From an uncultured Bacteroidales bacterium (GTDB lineage: Bacteria; Bacteroidota; Bacteroidia; Bacteroidales; P3), in assembly GCA_946183915.1 (NCBI GenBank), contig CAMHDJ010000018.1, positions 1-47,571 on the forward strand: a stretch of 47,571 nucleotides of DNA, in the 5' to 3' direction. Every line of letters begins with the position of its first letter. Position 1 is the first letter of the stretch. This document shows, piece by piece, positions 1 to 7,567 of the stretch. The notes under the pieces are model-generated. The model was given only the letters and a program-made list of their open reading frames with translations, did no database searches and was not told the DNA's origin. The position numbers were made by a program, and so were the translations under genes.

Positions 1-120
1 ACGTGAAGGGAGCCTCCAGTGGAGGCTTCCGATAGCGAAGCGGAGAACGACCCACCCCGCGGGGTCGTCGGCGCAAGGCGCCGATGCTGCGATCCGAAGA
101 CGCAGCCGAAAACAGCCGAT
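1..120. other. Intergenic stretch with four consecutive hairpins
   Basis: I see no gene here. Four short inverted repeats follow one another: 11-17/21-27 (AGCCTCC arms), the palindrome ACCCCGCGGGGT at 54-65, CGGCGC/GCGCCG at 69-74 and 78-83, and GCTGCG/CGCAGC at 86-91 and 101-106. None has a T-tract, so they do not look like simple terminators. The stretch leads directly into the dispersed repeat that begins at 121. The window edge hides what lies upstream; the first bases could hold the stop codon of an upstream gene. Confidence 0.6.
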
Positions 121-349
121 TTAAGTTAATTTAAGTCAAAAAATTAGATCGTGCACGATCTATTTTGCACCTTTAACTATTTCTAAACGAGACATCTAAG
201 GGTTCGGAAGTGTGCAAACCATGCTGGAAAACTCGCAAAACGCTGACAGGGCAAGGGTTTTGCCCTGGTTTTAAGAGAGTCATCAGGGAGTCATCAGGGA
301 GTCATCACGGAGCCACCTAGGAACCATGGGCGTTTCGGAGGGGTCGACA
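121..349 (+). repeat. 229-bp dispersed direct repeat, copy 1
   Basis: This segment aligns without any gap to 43701-43929, at a constant offset of 43580, with about 19 mismatches counted by eye. Positions 209-320 are identical in both copies. From left to right it contains the perfect palindrome AGATCGTGCACGATCT (149-164), a variable middle (about 170-207), a hairpin CAGGGCAA/TTGCCCTG (246-266) and three 11-bp tandem units AGTCATCAGGG (278-310). The mismatches cluster in the middle, not at every third base, so the element looks like a site or structured RNA rather than a coding sequence. The pth promoter lies about 80 bases downstream. Confidence 0.9.
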
Positions 350-430
350 GACGAGGATGACCGGACGCGGGTCGGGAAGCGTTAATATGAAATATAAGAA
401 TAAAAAGCGTGCCATATTGGAATTTTTGTG

Positions 431-439
431 TATCTTTGC
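431..439 (+). promoter_or_regulatory. pth promoter, -7 element
   Basis: TATCTTTGC matches the Bacteroidota -7 consensus TAnnTTTGC. It lies 87 bases before the chosen pth start. The leader holds a 7-bp hairpin AAACCTC/GAGGTTT (480-486 and 496-502). Confidence 0.75.
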
Positions 440-525
440 ACCCAAATTGACTGGCGATGAAATGGCCGAAATGGATGGCAAACCTCTGGAAGAAAGAGGT
501 TTGCGTGGATGATAATGTAGACCCG

Positions 526-1113
526 ATGAGCAAATATCTGATAGTGGGACTGGGCAATGTGGGTGCCGAATACGAGGGCACGCGCCACAACGCGGGCTTC
601 ATGGTGGTCGACGCGCTGGCCCGCGAGGGCGAGGCGCGCTGGAGCCTGGAGCGCCACGCCTACCGGACGGAGGTGCGCTACAAGGGGCGCACGCTGGTGC
701 TGGTGAAGCCCACCACCTACATGAACCTCAGCGGCAAGGCGGTGAAGTACTGGCTGCAGGCCGAGCGTATCGACATGGAGAACCTGCTGGTGGTGGTCGA
801 CGACCTGGCGCTGGACCCGGGCATCATCCGCATCAAGAAGCAGGGCGCTTCGGGCGGCCACAACGGCCTGAAGGACATCGAGGCGGCCCTCGGCACGCAG
901 GCCTACAACCGGCTGCGGATGGGCGTGGGCGCCCACTTCAGCCGCGGGCACCAGGTGGACTATGTGCTCGGCGGTTTCGACGCCGACGAGGCGGCCGCCA
1001 TGGAGCAGGCCGTGGCCACGGCCGTCGAGGCGGTGCGCTGCTTCGCCACGCAGGGTATCGACCGCACGATGAACCTCTACAACAGCAAGGGCAATGCGCA
1101 TGGTAAGGTTTAA
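526..1113 (+). CDS. pth: Peptidyl-tRNA hydrolase
   Basis: Cleaves the ester bond of peptidyl-tRNAs released from stalled ribosomes and so recycles tRNA in the cytoplasm. The 195-residue product has the usual length. Seen in sequence: the N-terminal strand YLIVGLGNVG with Asn11, the catalytic His21 in GTRHNAGF, Asn67, the DD pair at 92-93 and Asn113 in the GGHNGLKDIE signature, all matching the family active site. An in-frame ATG at 457 would add 23 residues that the family does not normally have, so I start at 526; the promoter at 431-439 allows either. The stop codon lies inside a heptamer repeat (1105-1142), and coaX begins 33 bases after the stop. Confidence 0.97.
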   Translation: MSKYLIVGLGNVGAEYEGTRHNAGFMVVDALAREGEARWSLERHAYRTEVRYKGRTLVLVKPTTYMNLSGKAVKYWLQAERIDMENLLVVVDDLALDPGIIRIKKQGASGGHNGLKDIEAALGTQAYNRLRMGVGAHFSRGHQVDYVLGGFDADEAAAMEQAVATAVEAVRCFATQGIDRTMNLYNSKGNAHGKV

Positions 1114-1142
1114 GGTTTAAGGTTTAAAGTTTAAGGTTTAAG
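1105..1142 (+). repeat. Heptameric tandem repeat (AAGGTTT)n
   Basis: Five units of AAGGTTT, one of them AAAGTTT, run across the last codons and stop of pth and the short spacer before coaX. Because the array contains the stop codon, a change in unit number would alter the C-terminal residues of Pth. Confidence 0.85.
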
Positions 1143-1146
1143 GGGG

Positions 1147-1827
1147 ATGAATCTGGCAATCGATATCGGGAATACGGCTGTGAAGTGGGCCACGTTCGAC
1201 GGCGACACGCTGACGGGTCACGGGATCGGCCTGCCGCAAGCCCTGTCGGCTGGCGACCGGGCGCTGGTGTGCGCCAGCGGCGAGGTGCCGGAGGCGCTGG
1301 CAGAGCTGCCGCGGCTGGGCGCCGACACGCCGCTGCCCATCCGGCTCGACTACCGCACGCCCCAGACGCTGGGCGCCGACCGCGTGGCGGCGGCCTGCGG
1401 CGCCTGGGCGCTGCACCCGGGCGAGGACTGCCTGGTGGTGGACGCCGGCACCTGCATCACGGTGGACTTCGTGGGCGCCGACGGCGTCTACCGCGGAGGG
1501 GCCATCCTGCCGGGGCTGCAGATGAATTTGCAGGCGCTGCATACTTTTACGGCCCGATTGCCGTTAGTGAGTATCGACGGGGTGCAGAAAGCCCCCGTGT
1601 CGGGCCGGTCGACCGAGGAGTGCATCGTGGCCGGGACGCTGGGCGCCACCATGTTGGCCCTGGCGGGCTACGTGGCCCTCTACCGCCAGCGGTGCCCGCA
1701 GCTGCACGTGCTGCTCACCGGCGGCGACGCGCAGCGGCTCACCGACGCCGGCGCCACGGGCTGGGAGCTGCAACCGCAGCTGACATTGATTGGACTTAAC
1801 AAGATACTGATATACAATGAGACATAA
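1147..1827 (+). CDS. coaX: Type III pantothenate kinase
   Basis: Phosphorylates pantothenate, the first step of coenzyme A synthesis. The 226-residue product shows the ASKHA-type motifs of CoaX: DIGNT at 6-10 (phosphate 1), GADR at 76-79 (pantothenate site), DAGT at 99-102 (phosphate 2) and the GGAILPG turn at 117-123. It is slightly shorter than many CoaX proteins but has all core motifs. The stop overlaps the next gene by 11 bases, so the two are probably translationally coupled. I recall a coaX - barrel - TPR - lptC order from other Bacteroidales. Confidence 0.95.
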   Translation: MNLAIDIGNTAVKWATFDGDTLTGHGIGLPQALSAGDRALVCASGEVPEALAELPRLGADTPLPIRLDYRTPQTLGADRVAAACGAWALHPGEDCLVVDAGTCITVDFVGADGVYRGGAILPGLQMNLQALHTFTARLPLVSIDGVQKAPVSGRSTEECIVAGTLGATMLALAGYVALYRQRCPQLHVLLTGGDAQRLTDAGATGWELQPQLTLIGLNKILIYNET

Positions 1828-3163
1828 GACATTAAGAATTGGACTTATAGGGCTGATCGGGCTGATCGGACTGATGGGCAAGGCCGAGGCGCAAAACGCC
1901 TTCAACATGCCCTTCTCGCAGTTCGGCATCGGCAGCAGCGAGCAGCCGTTCAACCTGCCAATGGCCACGCGCATGGGCGGCGTGGTCTACACACAGGCCG
2001 GCAACAACTACGTCAACCCCTTCAACCCCGCCTCCTACGGCGCCATCGAGCGCGAGAGTTTCGTGTTCGACATGGGGGTCAACGTGCAGCTGAGCACCCT
2101 GCGCGACCGCAGCGACAAGATGTTCGACTCGGACGGCAACCTGGGCTACCTGCTGGTGGCCATGCCGGTGACGCGCTGGTGGAAGCTGGCGGGCGGCCTG
2201 ATGCCCTACAGCACGATGGACTACGAGTCGGTGTCGCTCCGGCCGCATGCCACCTACGACACCGTGAAGACCATCTACGACGGCACCGGCGGTGTGAACC
2301 AGGTCTTCCTCGGCTCGGCCTTCAACATCCTGCAAGGCAAGGGCAAAGGGCCCAGCCTGCAAGTGGGCTTCAACGTGAGCTACCTCACCGGCAAGGTGGA
2401 ACGGGCCATCTCGTACCACTTCCAGGGCAACGACACCACCTACTACATGGACAGCCGCCGCTACAAGCAGACGCTGCTGCGCAACCTGACCTTCGACCTG
2501 GGCCTGCAGTTGCGGCAGCCGCTGGGCGAGCGCCTGACGCTGGGGCTGGGCGTGGTCTACAAGCCCTACCTGGACATGGACGTGAAAGACAAGGCGCTGA
2601 TCTACACCTACCACCTGAGCGACGAGTCGCTGGTGGACACCATCTTCCCGGCCCGCGGGGCGGATTCCGACTTTGAGAGCCGCCTGGAGCAGCCGCAGAC
2701 GGTGGGCGTGGGCCTGAGCCTGGAGATGGACAAGCGGTGGCGCCTGGCCGCCGACGCCACCTGGTCGGCCTGGCAGGGCATGAAGTACACCGAGTGTCAG
2801 GAACCCTCGATCTTCGGCAACAGCGCGCTGCGCTATGGCACCTTCGGCAACTACGCCGTGGCGCTGGAGCGCATGGGCAACATGGACGCCAGCAACTACT
2901 GGGGCCGCATCAGCTGGAGCATCGGCGGTCACCTGGCCCACGGCGCCATGCGCCTGGCCCTGGGCGGCGAAGAGCTGCGCCTCGACGAGTGGGGCATCGG
3001 CGCCGGACTGACCATGCCGATGCGCAAAGGCCGTTCGCTCCTGACCCTCAGCGCCGGCTACACCAGCCTGGGCTCGACCGACGTGCTGCAGCGCAACACG
3101 CTCACCTTCGGCATCGCCGTCAGCAGTTGCGAGCGCTGGTTCTTCAAACGCAAATACAACTAG
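1817..3163 (+). CDS. Outer-membrane beta-barrel protein (FadL/PorV-like)
   Basis: A 448-residue exported protein. The signal peptide core is a repetitive run of Ile-Gly-Leu units (residues 8-19) encoded by 9-bp tandem DNA repeats, with cleavage expected near AEA-Q. The mature part is rich in alternating aromatic and polar strands and glycine turns, as in outer-membrane barrels. The N-terminal region (GSSEQPFNLPMATRMGG and NPFNPASYG) resembles FadL/PorV-like proteins of Bacteroidota. It sits between coaX and the TPR/LptC genes, which suggests an envelope role, but its substrate is unknown. Confidence 0.75.
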   Translation: MRHKTLRIGLIGLIGLIGLMGKAEAQNAFNMPFSQFGIGSSEQPFNLPMATRMGGVVYTQAGNNYVNPFNPASYGAIERESFVFDMGVNVQLSTLRDRSDKMFDSDGNLGYLLVAMPVTRWWKLAGGLMPYSTMDYESVSLRPHATYDTVKTIYDGTGGVNQVFLGSAFNILQGKGKGPSLQVGFNVSYLTGKVERAISYHFQGNDTTYYMDSRRYKQTLLRNLTFDLGLQLRQPLGERLTLGLGVVYKPYLDMDVKDKALIYTYHLSDESLVDTIFPARGADSDFESRLEQPQTVGVGLSLEMDKRWRLAADATWSAWQGMKYTECQEPSIFGNSALRYGTFGNYAVALERMGNMDASNYWGRISWSIGGHLAHGAMRLALGGEELRLDEWGIGAGLTMPMRKGRSLLTLSAGYTSLGSTDVLQRNTLTFGIAVSSCERWFFKRKYN

Positions 3164-3232
3164 CCGCAAGAAAACCGCCCCAGGGCGTACTAAAACAAAA
3201 AAGAGAACAGAAAAAACAAAAACAACATAACA

Positions 3233-4579
3233 ATGAAAAGCATCAGAACACTGACGATCGGAATCCTCCTCGCGGCCACGGCCATGCCGGCAGCGGCCCA
3301 GCACATCAAAGGGTGCCCCGAGGAGCTGCAGGAGGCCATGCGCGAACCCGTGGCCCTCTATCAGGACAACTGGAAACAGTACACCGCCTCGAACGACGAG
3401 CGCTACCTGCTCGAAGCCTACCCCTACTGGAGGACCATCGTGCAAAAGTGCCCCGGCAACGGCAAGAACATCTACACCCGCGGCGTGAACATCATGGAGG
3501 CCAAGATCAAAGCCGCCGCCACCGCCGAGGAGAAGGCCGAGCTGATCGAGGAACTGATGGCCCTCTACGACACCCGCATGGCCACCTTTGGCGAGGTGGG
3601 CAAGGTGACGGCCATGAAGGCCATGGAGCTGGAGCAGCTGCTTGGTGCCGAGGCGCTGGAGCGCTACTATAAGCTCTACAGCGACGCCGTCCACGCCGAG
3701 GGCAGCCTGGAGGCCGGCTACCTGGTCAAGTACATGGAAGCCACCATCAACTACGTGCGCGCCGGCTTTGCCGAGCCCACCCTGGTGGTCGACAACTACG
3801 ACATCGCGAGCGACATGCTCGACGACGAACTGCAGAAGAACGCCGCCGACAGCGTCAAGGCCGCCGAGATCCGCGGCTACATCGCCGACGTCGAGGCCGC
3901 CTTCTCGCCCTACGCCAGCTGCGACCAGCTGGTCGAGATCTACGGCAAGAAGTTCGAGGCCGACCCCGAGAACGTCGAACTGCTGAAGAAGATCACCGGC
4001 ATCATGACCCGCAAGCGCTGCACCAGCGAGCCCCTCTTCTTCCAGGCCACCGAGAACCTCTACCGCCTGGAGCCCACCCCCGCCACCGCCATGCGCATGG
4101 GTATGATGTGCCTCTCGAAAGAGCAGTACGGCGACGCCGTCAAGTACCTGACCGACGCCACCAAGGGTGTCGAGGGCAAGGACAAGTACACCGCCTACCT
4201 CTACCTGGGCCACGCCTACGCCGGCCAGAAGAGCTACAGCGCCGCCCGCACGGCCTACAACAATGCCGCCGCCGCCGATGCCACCAAGGGCGAGCCCTAC
4301 ATGCGCATCGCCATCCTCTACGGCTCGAGCACTGGCTCGGCTTCGGAAGACAACGTCAACGGCCGCAGTGCCTACTGGGCCGCCGTCGACGCCCTCAACA
4401 AGGCCAAGAGTGTGGAGCCCACCGAGGAGAACATCGAGCAGTGCAACAAGCTCATCAGCACCTACGCCGCCCACTTCCCCAAACAGACCGACGCCTTCAT
4501 GGCCGGCCTGCAGAACGGCGCCCGCTTCACGGTGCCCGGATGGATCGGTGTGAGCACTACCGTCAGAACCCGCCAATAA
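3233..4579 (+). CDS. Periplasmic tetratricopeptide-repeat protein
   Basis: A 448-residue protein with a cleavable signal peptide (MKSIRTLTIG start, Ala-rich end AAAQ at about 20-23). The rest is helical. Residues from about 230 to the end hold TPR-like helical pairs with the spacing of small and large residues typical of the family, for example the segment with YLYLGHAYAGQKSYSAARTA. The position just before lptC is shared, as I recall, with other Bacteroidales, which hints at a scaffold role in envelope assembly; that role is inferred. The spacer in front (3164-3232) is AT-rich and has no clear promoter, so it probably belongs to the coaX operon. Confidence 0.8.
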   Translation: MKSIRTLTIGILLAATAMPAAAQHIKGCPEELQEAMREPVALYQDNWKQYTASNDERYLLEAYPYWRTIVQKCPGNGKNIYTRGVNIMEAKIKAAATAEEKAELIEELMALYDTRMATFGEVGKVTAMKAMELEQLLGAEALERYYKLYSDAVHAEGSLEAGYLVKYMEATINYVRAGFAEPTLVVDNYDIASDMLDDELQKNAADSVKAAEIRGYIADVEAAFSPYASCDQLVEIYGKKFEADPENVELLKKITGIMTRKRCTSEPLFFQATENLYRLEPTPATAMRMGMMCLSKEQYGDAVKYLTDATKGVEGKDKYTAYLYLGHAYAGQKSYSAARTAYNNAAAADATKGEPYMRIAILYGSSTGSASEDNVNGRSAYWAAVDALNKAKSVEPTEENIEQCNKLISTYAAHFPKQTDAFMAGLQNGARFTVPGWIGVSTTVRTRQ

Positions 4580-4580
4580 G

Positions 4581-5144
4581 TTGATCCCTCACCTCATAAA
4601 ACGGCGCATAGAAGCATGGAGTCCCATGCTTCTATGCGTGTTTTACCTCTCCTGCTCGGGCGACATGAAGGACATCGAACGCTTCCAACGGCAGGTCAAC
4701 CTGCCCGATCAGGAGATCAACAATGCTCATATCCGCCGCAGCGAACAGGCACGCCTGCAGGTAGAGATCGACGCCCCTCGCATCGTCCGCTACAGCACCC
4801 CGTCGGCCCGCACGGTCTATCCCCAAGGGGTCGACCTACGCTTCTACGACGAAGGGAAACTCCTGAAGACCACCATCCATGCCCAACGGGCTGTCTCCTA
4901 CGACGACCGCAACATCATGAAGGCCAGCGACAGCGTGGTCGTCATCGACTACAGCAACGGTGACACCGTCTACATGGAGGACCTCATCTGGCGCGACGAC
5001 GAAGATGTCATCTTCTCCAACCACCCCGTCCGCGCCGTCAACGGCAAACGAGTCACTTATGGTGACGGCTTCGTCAGCGACGAGCAAATGGCCAACCTGC
5101 GCATCACACGGCAGCGCGGAGTAATAGAATTTAACGACAACTAA
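4581..5144 (+). CDS. lptC: LPS export periplasmic protein LptC
   Basis: LptC links the LptBFG ABC transporter to the LptA bridge that carries LPS across the periplasm. The 187-residue product has the LptC fold signs: an N-terminal anchor, then a beta-jellyroll with a conserved stretch around DLRFYDEGKLLKTTIHAQRA. A TTG start at 4581 is chosen because it supplies a basic n-region (KRR) before the hydrophobic stretch and the lipobox-like YLSC. The ATG at 4626 would give MLLCVFYLSC with no positive charge. The start is one base after the TPR stop. A perfect hairpin (4605-4638) falls within this first coding segment. lpxD follows after 3 bases. Confidence 0.85.
   Translation: MIPHLIKRRIEAWSPMLLCVFYLSCSGDMKDIERFQRQVNLPDQEINNAHIRRSEQARLQVEIDAPRIVRYSTPSARTVYPQGVDLRFYDEGKLLKTTIHAQRAVSYDDRNIMKASDSVVVIDYSNGDTVYMEDLIWRDDEDVIFSNHPVRAVNGKRVTYGDGFVSDEQMANLRITRQRGVIEFNDN
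4605..4638 (+). other. Perfect 15-bp hairpin at the lptC start
   Basis: Arms 4605-4619 and 4624-4638 (CGCATAGAAGCATGG and its exact complement) flank the loop AGTC. The right arm contains the alternative lptC ATG at 4626. There is no run of T immediately after it (TGTTTTACC follows), so it is not a standard terminator. It could hide the ATG or stabilise a processed mRNA end between the TPR and lptC cistrons. Confidence 0.8.
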
Positions 5145-5147
5145 CAC

Positions 5148-6164
5148 ATGCAATACACAGCCAAAGAATTGGCACGGCTAGTGCACGGCACCGTCGAGGG
5201 CGACGAAAACACCCGCGTCTGGAAACCCTGCAAGATCGAAGAGGGCTGCGAAGGGGGAATCACCTTCCTCGGCAACCTCAAGTACACCCATTACATCTAC
5301 GAGCAGCAAGCCTCCATCGTCATCGTGCGACGCGACTTTGTGCCCGAGCATCCCATCAGTTCCACCCTCATCCGGGTAGACAACCCCTACCTTGCCGTAG
5401 CCGCCCTGCTACATGCCTTCAACGAGCGCACCAAGCCCCCCCGTGGACGCTCCTGGCGCAGCCATGTGGGACGTGGCAGCAAGATCGGACGCCATATCTA
5501 CATGGGCCCCTATGCCGTCGTGGGACGTCATTGCCGCATCGGCAACGACGTGATGATCTACCCCAACGTTACCATCGGCGACAACGTCACCATCGGCGAG
5601 GGCACCATCATCTACGCCGGCGCCAAGATATACGAGGGAGTTGAGATTGGGCGCCACTGCACCATCCACGCCGGTGCCGTCATCGGTAGCGACGGTTTCG
5701 GCTTCGCCCCAAAGGACGATGGCTCGTGGGACAAGATCGACCAGATCGGCAACGTCATCCTTGAGGACAACGTCGAAGTGGGCGCCAACACCACCATCGA
5801 CCGGGCCTCCATCGGCAGCACCATCCTCCACCAGGGGGTGAAGATCGACAACCTCTGCCAGGTGGCCCACAACGTTGTCATCGGACGCAACACCGCCATG
5901 GCCTCGCAGGTGGGAATTGCCGGCAGCTGCCACGTCGGCGAGCAATGCATCATCGCCGGCCAGGCCGGCCTTGTGGGCCATATCACCGTCGGCGACCACG
6001 TCACCATCGGCGCCCAAAGCGGCGTGACCCACTCCGTCCCCGCCAACCAAAGCATCTTCGGAAGCCCCGCCATGGAGGCCACCAAACGCCGCAAAGTCGA
6101 AGTGCTGGTGCGCAACATCGAGCGCCTGGCCCAACGCATCGAGAAACTCGAGAAAGGTCAATGA
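5148..6164 (+). CDS. lpxD: UDP-3-O-(3-hydroxyacyl)glucosamine N-acyltransferase
   Basis: Adds the second 3-hydroxyacyl chain, at N2, in lipid A synthesis, using acyl-ACP in the cytoplasm. The 338-residue product is of normal length. It has the N-terminal uridine-binding domain (about 1-100), then a left-handed beta-helix of hexapeptide repeats such as IGDNVT and IGEGTI (about 105-310), and a C-terminal helix (VRNIERLAQRIEKLEK). The catalytic His sits in CQVAHNVVIG, and the HAGAVIGSDGFGF motif is also present. In this window lpxD is followed not by lpxC/fabZ but by SGNH and MBOAT genes, with an ATGA stop-start overlap. Confidence 0.97.
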   Translation: MQYTAKELARLVHGTVEGDENTRVWKPCKIEEGCEGGITFLGNLKYTHYIYEQQASIVIVRRDFVPEHPISSTLIRVDNPYLAVAALLHAFNERTKPPRGRSWRSHVGRGSKIGRHIYMGPYAVVGRHCRIGNDVMIYPNVTIGDNVTIGEGTIIYAGAKIYEGVEIGRHCTIHAGAVIGSDGFGFAPKDDGSWDKIDQIGNVILEDNVEVGANTTIDRASIGSTILHQGVKIDNLCQVAHNVVIGRNTAMASQVGIAGSCHVGEQCIIAGQAGLVGHITVGDHVTIGAQSGVTHSVPANQSIFGSPAMEATKRRKVEVLVRNIERLAQRIEKLEKGQ

Positions 6165-7567
6165 AGCCCCGGCGGATACTCCTCTTCATGGCCTGCGTCA
6201 TCGCGGCCCTCGCCTCCCTGGGCGCTGTCTTCCCGGCCGACGGCATCGACATCGCCAACTGCCACCTAGGCTTCGCCTCGCTGCACACACTGGCCCACCA
6301 CACCGAGCACACTCCCATCGACACCACGCCGGCCGAAGCCCCCGAGATGCTGCAACTGCGCGACTCGGTCAACTACTACCGCCGCCTGGTGGCCAACGGA
6401 AACCTGCGCTTCTGGCAACCCGATCCGCACTACCTCGACGCCTTCTGGCACCGCGCCGAGCGGGCCCGCCGCGACGGCCGCACCCTCCGCATCCTCCACT
6501 ACGGCGACTCGCAGATCGAGATGGACCACATCAGCTCCCGCCTGCGAAGCCACCTCCAGCAGCGTTTCGGCGGCGGTGGCCCCGGCATGCTGCCCTTCCG
6601 CACCATCACTCCTTCGCTGACCGTCTCGCAGGGCGCCACCGGTACCCTCACCCATCTCTCCTCCTTCGGCGACAGCACCGTCGTCCGCAGCCGCGGCAAC
6701 TACGGCCCCATGATGCAGTGTTTCCGCATGGCCGACGGCAGCGCCTCTGTCAGCCTCCGGGCCTCCAAGAGCAAGAGCGTCGACAACCGGGCCAAGCGCT
6801 TCTCGCGCGTCACCCTCCTCTTCAACAACCGGGGCCACCGCCTCAGCACCGATCTCACCGACCGCCAGCACAAAGTCACCCTCAGCCGCACGGCCGACAC
6901 CAGCGGCATCGGCAGCCTCGTCTGGGTGCTCGACTCGTCGTCCAACAACCTGCGGCTCAACGTCCGCGGCAATGCCGACCTCTACGGCATCCTCGTCGAC
7001 GACGGTCCGGGCCTGGCCGTCGACAACATCCCCATGCGCGGCTGCTCCGGCCAGCAGTTCACCCTCGTCCCGGCCAACATGCTTAGCCCCGCCTACGCCC
7101 AGATGGACATCGGACTGATCATCCTCCAGTTCGGCGGCAACTCCGTCCCCTACCTCAAAACCTCCAAGCAGATCAGCACCTACTGCCAGAGCCTCGGCCG
7201 CCAGATCGACCACGTGCGCCGCTGCTGCCCGTCGGCCAAGGTGCTCTTCATCGGGCCCAGCGACATGAGCACCCGCCTCCGCGGAAAGCTGCAGACCTAC
7301 CCCATCATACCGCAGCTCATCGACAGCCTCGCCGCCACCGCCACCGCCCACGGGGCCGCTTTCTGGAGCATCTACCACGCCATGGGCGGACAGAACACCA
7401 TGCCCGAGTGGACCCGCCAGGGTCTCGCCGGACAGGACTACATCCACTTCTCGCAGCGCGGCGCCGACCTCATGGGCGACCGCCTGGCACAAGCCCTCGA
7501 CAACAGCTACACCCTCTACCGTCTCGAGCGGCGACTCAAAAAGGAAAACGCAAAACACAAGAAATGA
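6161..7567 (+). CDS. SGNH/GDSL-family envelope protein (first of a pair)
   Basis: A 468-residue protein anchored or exported by one N-terminal hydrophobic segment (RRILLFMACVIAALASLGAVF). SGNH landmarks are visible: block I YGDSQIE with the nucleophile Ser, block III present as FGGNS instead of the usual GxND, and block V DYIHFSQRG carrying the DxxH pair. Such proteins hydrolyse or transfer acyl groups and often partner AlgI-type MBOAT proteins. The altered block III leaves its activity open. The ATG overlaps the lpxD stop (ATGA) and its own stop overlaps the next ATG in the same way, so the three are translationally coupled. Confidence 0.8.
   Translation: MKPRRILLFMACVIAALASLGAVFPADGIDIANCHLGFASLHTLAHHTEHTPIDTTPAEAPEMLQLRDSVNYYRRLVANGNLRFWQPDPHYLDAFWHRAERARRDGRTLRILHYGDSQIEMDHISSRLRSHLQQRFGGGGPGMLPFRTITPSLTVSQGATGTLTHLSSFGDSTVVRSRGNYGPMMQCFRMADGSASVSLRASKSKSVDNRAKRFSRVTLLFNNRGHRLSTDLTDRQHKVTLSRTADTSGIGSLVWVLDSSSNNLRLNVRGNADLYGILVDDGPGLAVDNIPMRGCSGQQFTLVPANMLSPAYAQMDIGLIILQFGGNSVPYLKTSKQISTYCQSLGRQIDHVRRCCPSAKVLFIGPSDMSTRLRGKLQTYPIIPQLIDSLAATATAHGAAFWSIYHAMGGQNTMPEWTRQGLAGQDYIHFSQRGADLMGDRLAQALDNSYTLYRLERRLKKENAKHKK

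Noticed and set aside
221-274. 17-codon ORF inside the 229-bp repeat (also at 43801-43854)
   Set aside because: It is identical in both copies only because that whole block is identical; there is no sign of codon-level selection.
278-310. CRISPR-like repeats
   Set aside because: Units are 11 bp and directly adjacent without spacers; no cas genes are present.
1832-4576. 914-codon minus-strand open frame opposite the barrel and TPR genes
   Set aside because: It mirrors two well-supported genes; composition is Val/Gly/Ala/His-rich, as typical of antisense frames.
4605-4638. The lptC hairpin as a transcription terminator
   Set aside because: No T-tract follows directly and it would cut an otherwise continuous operon.
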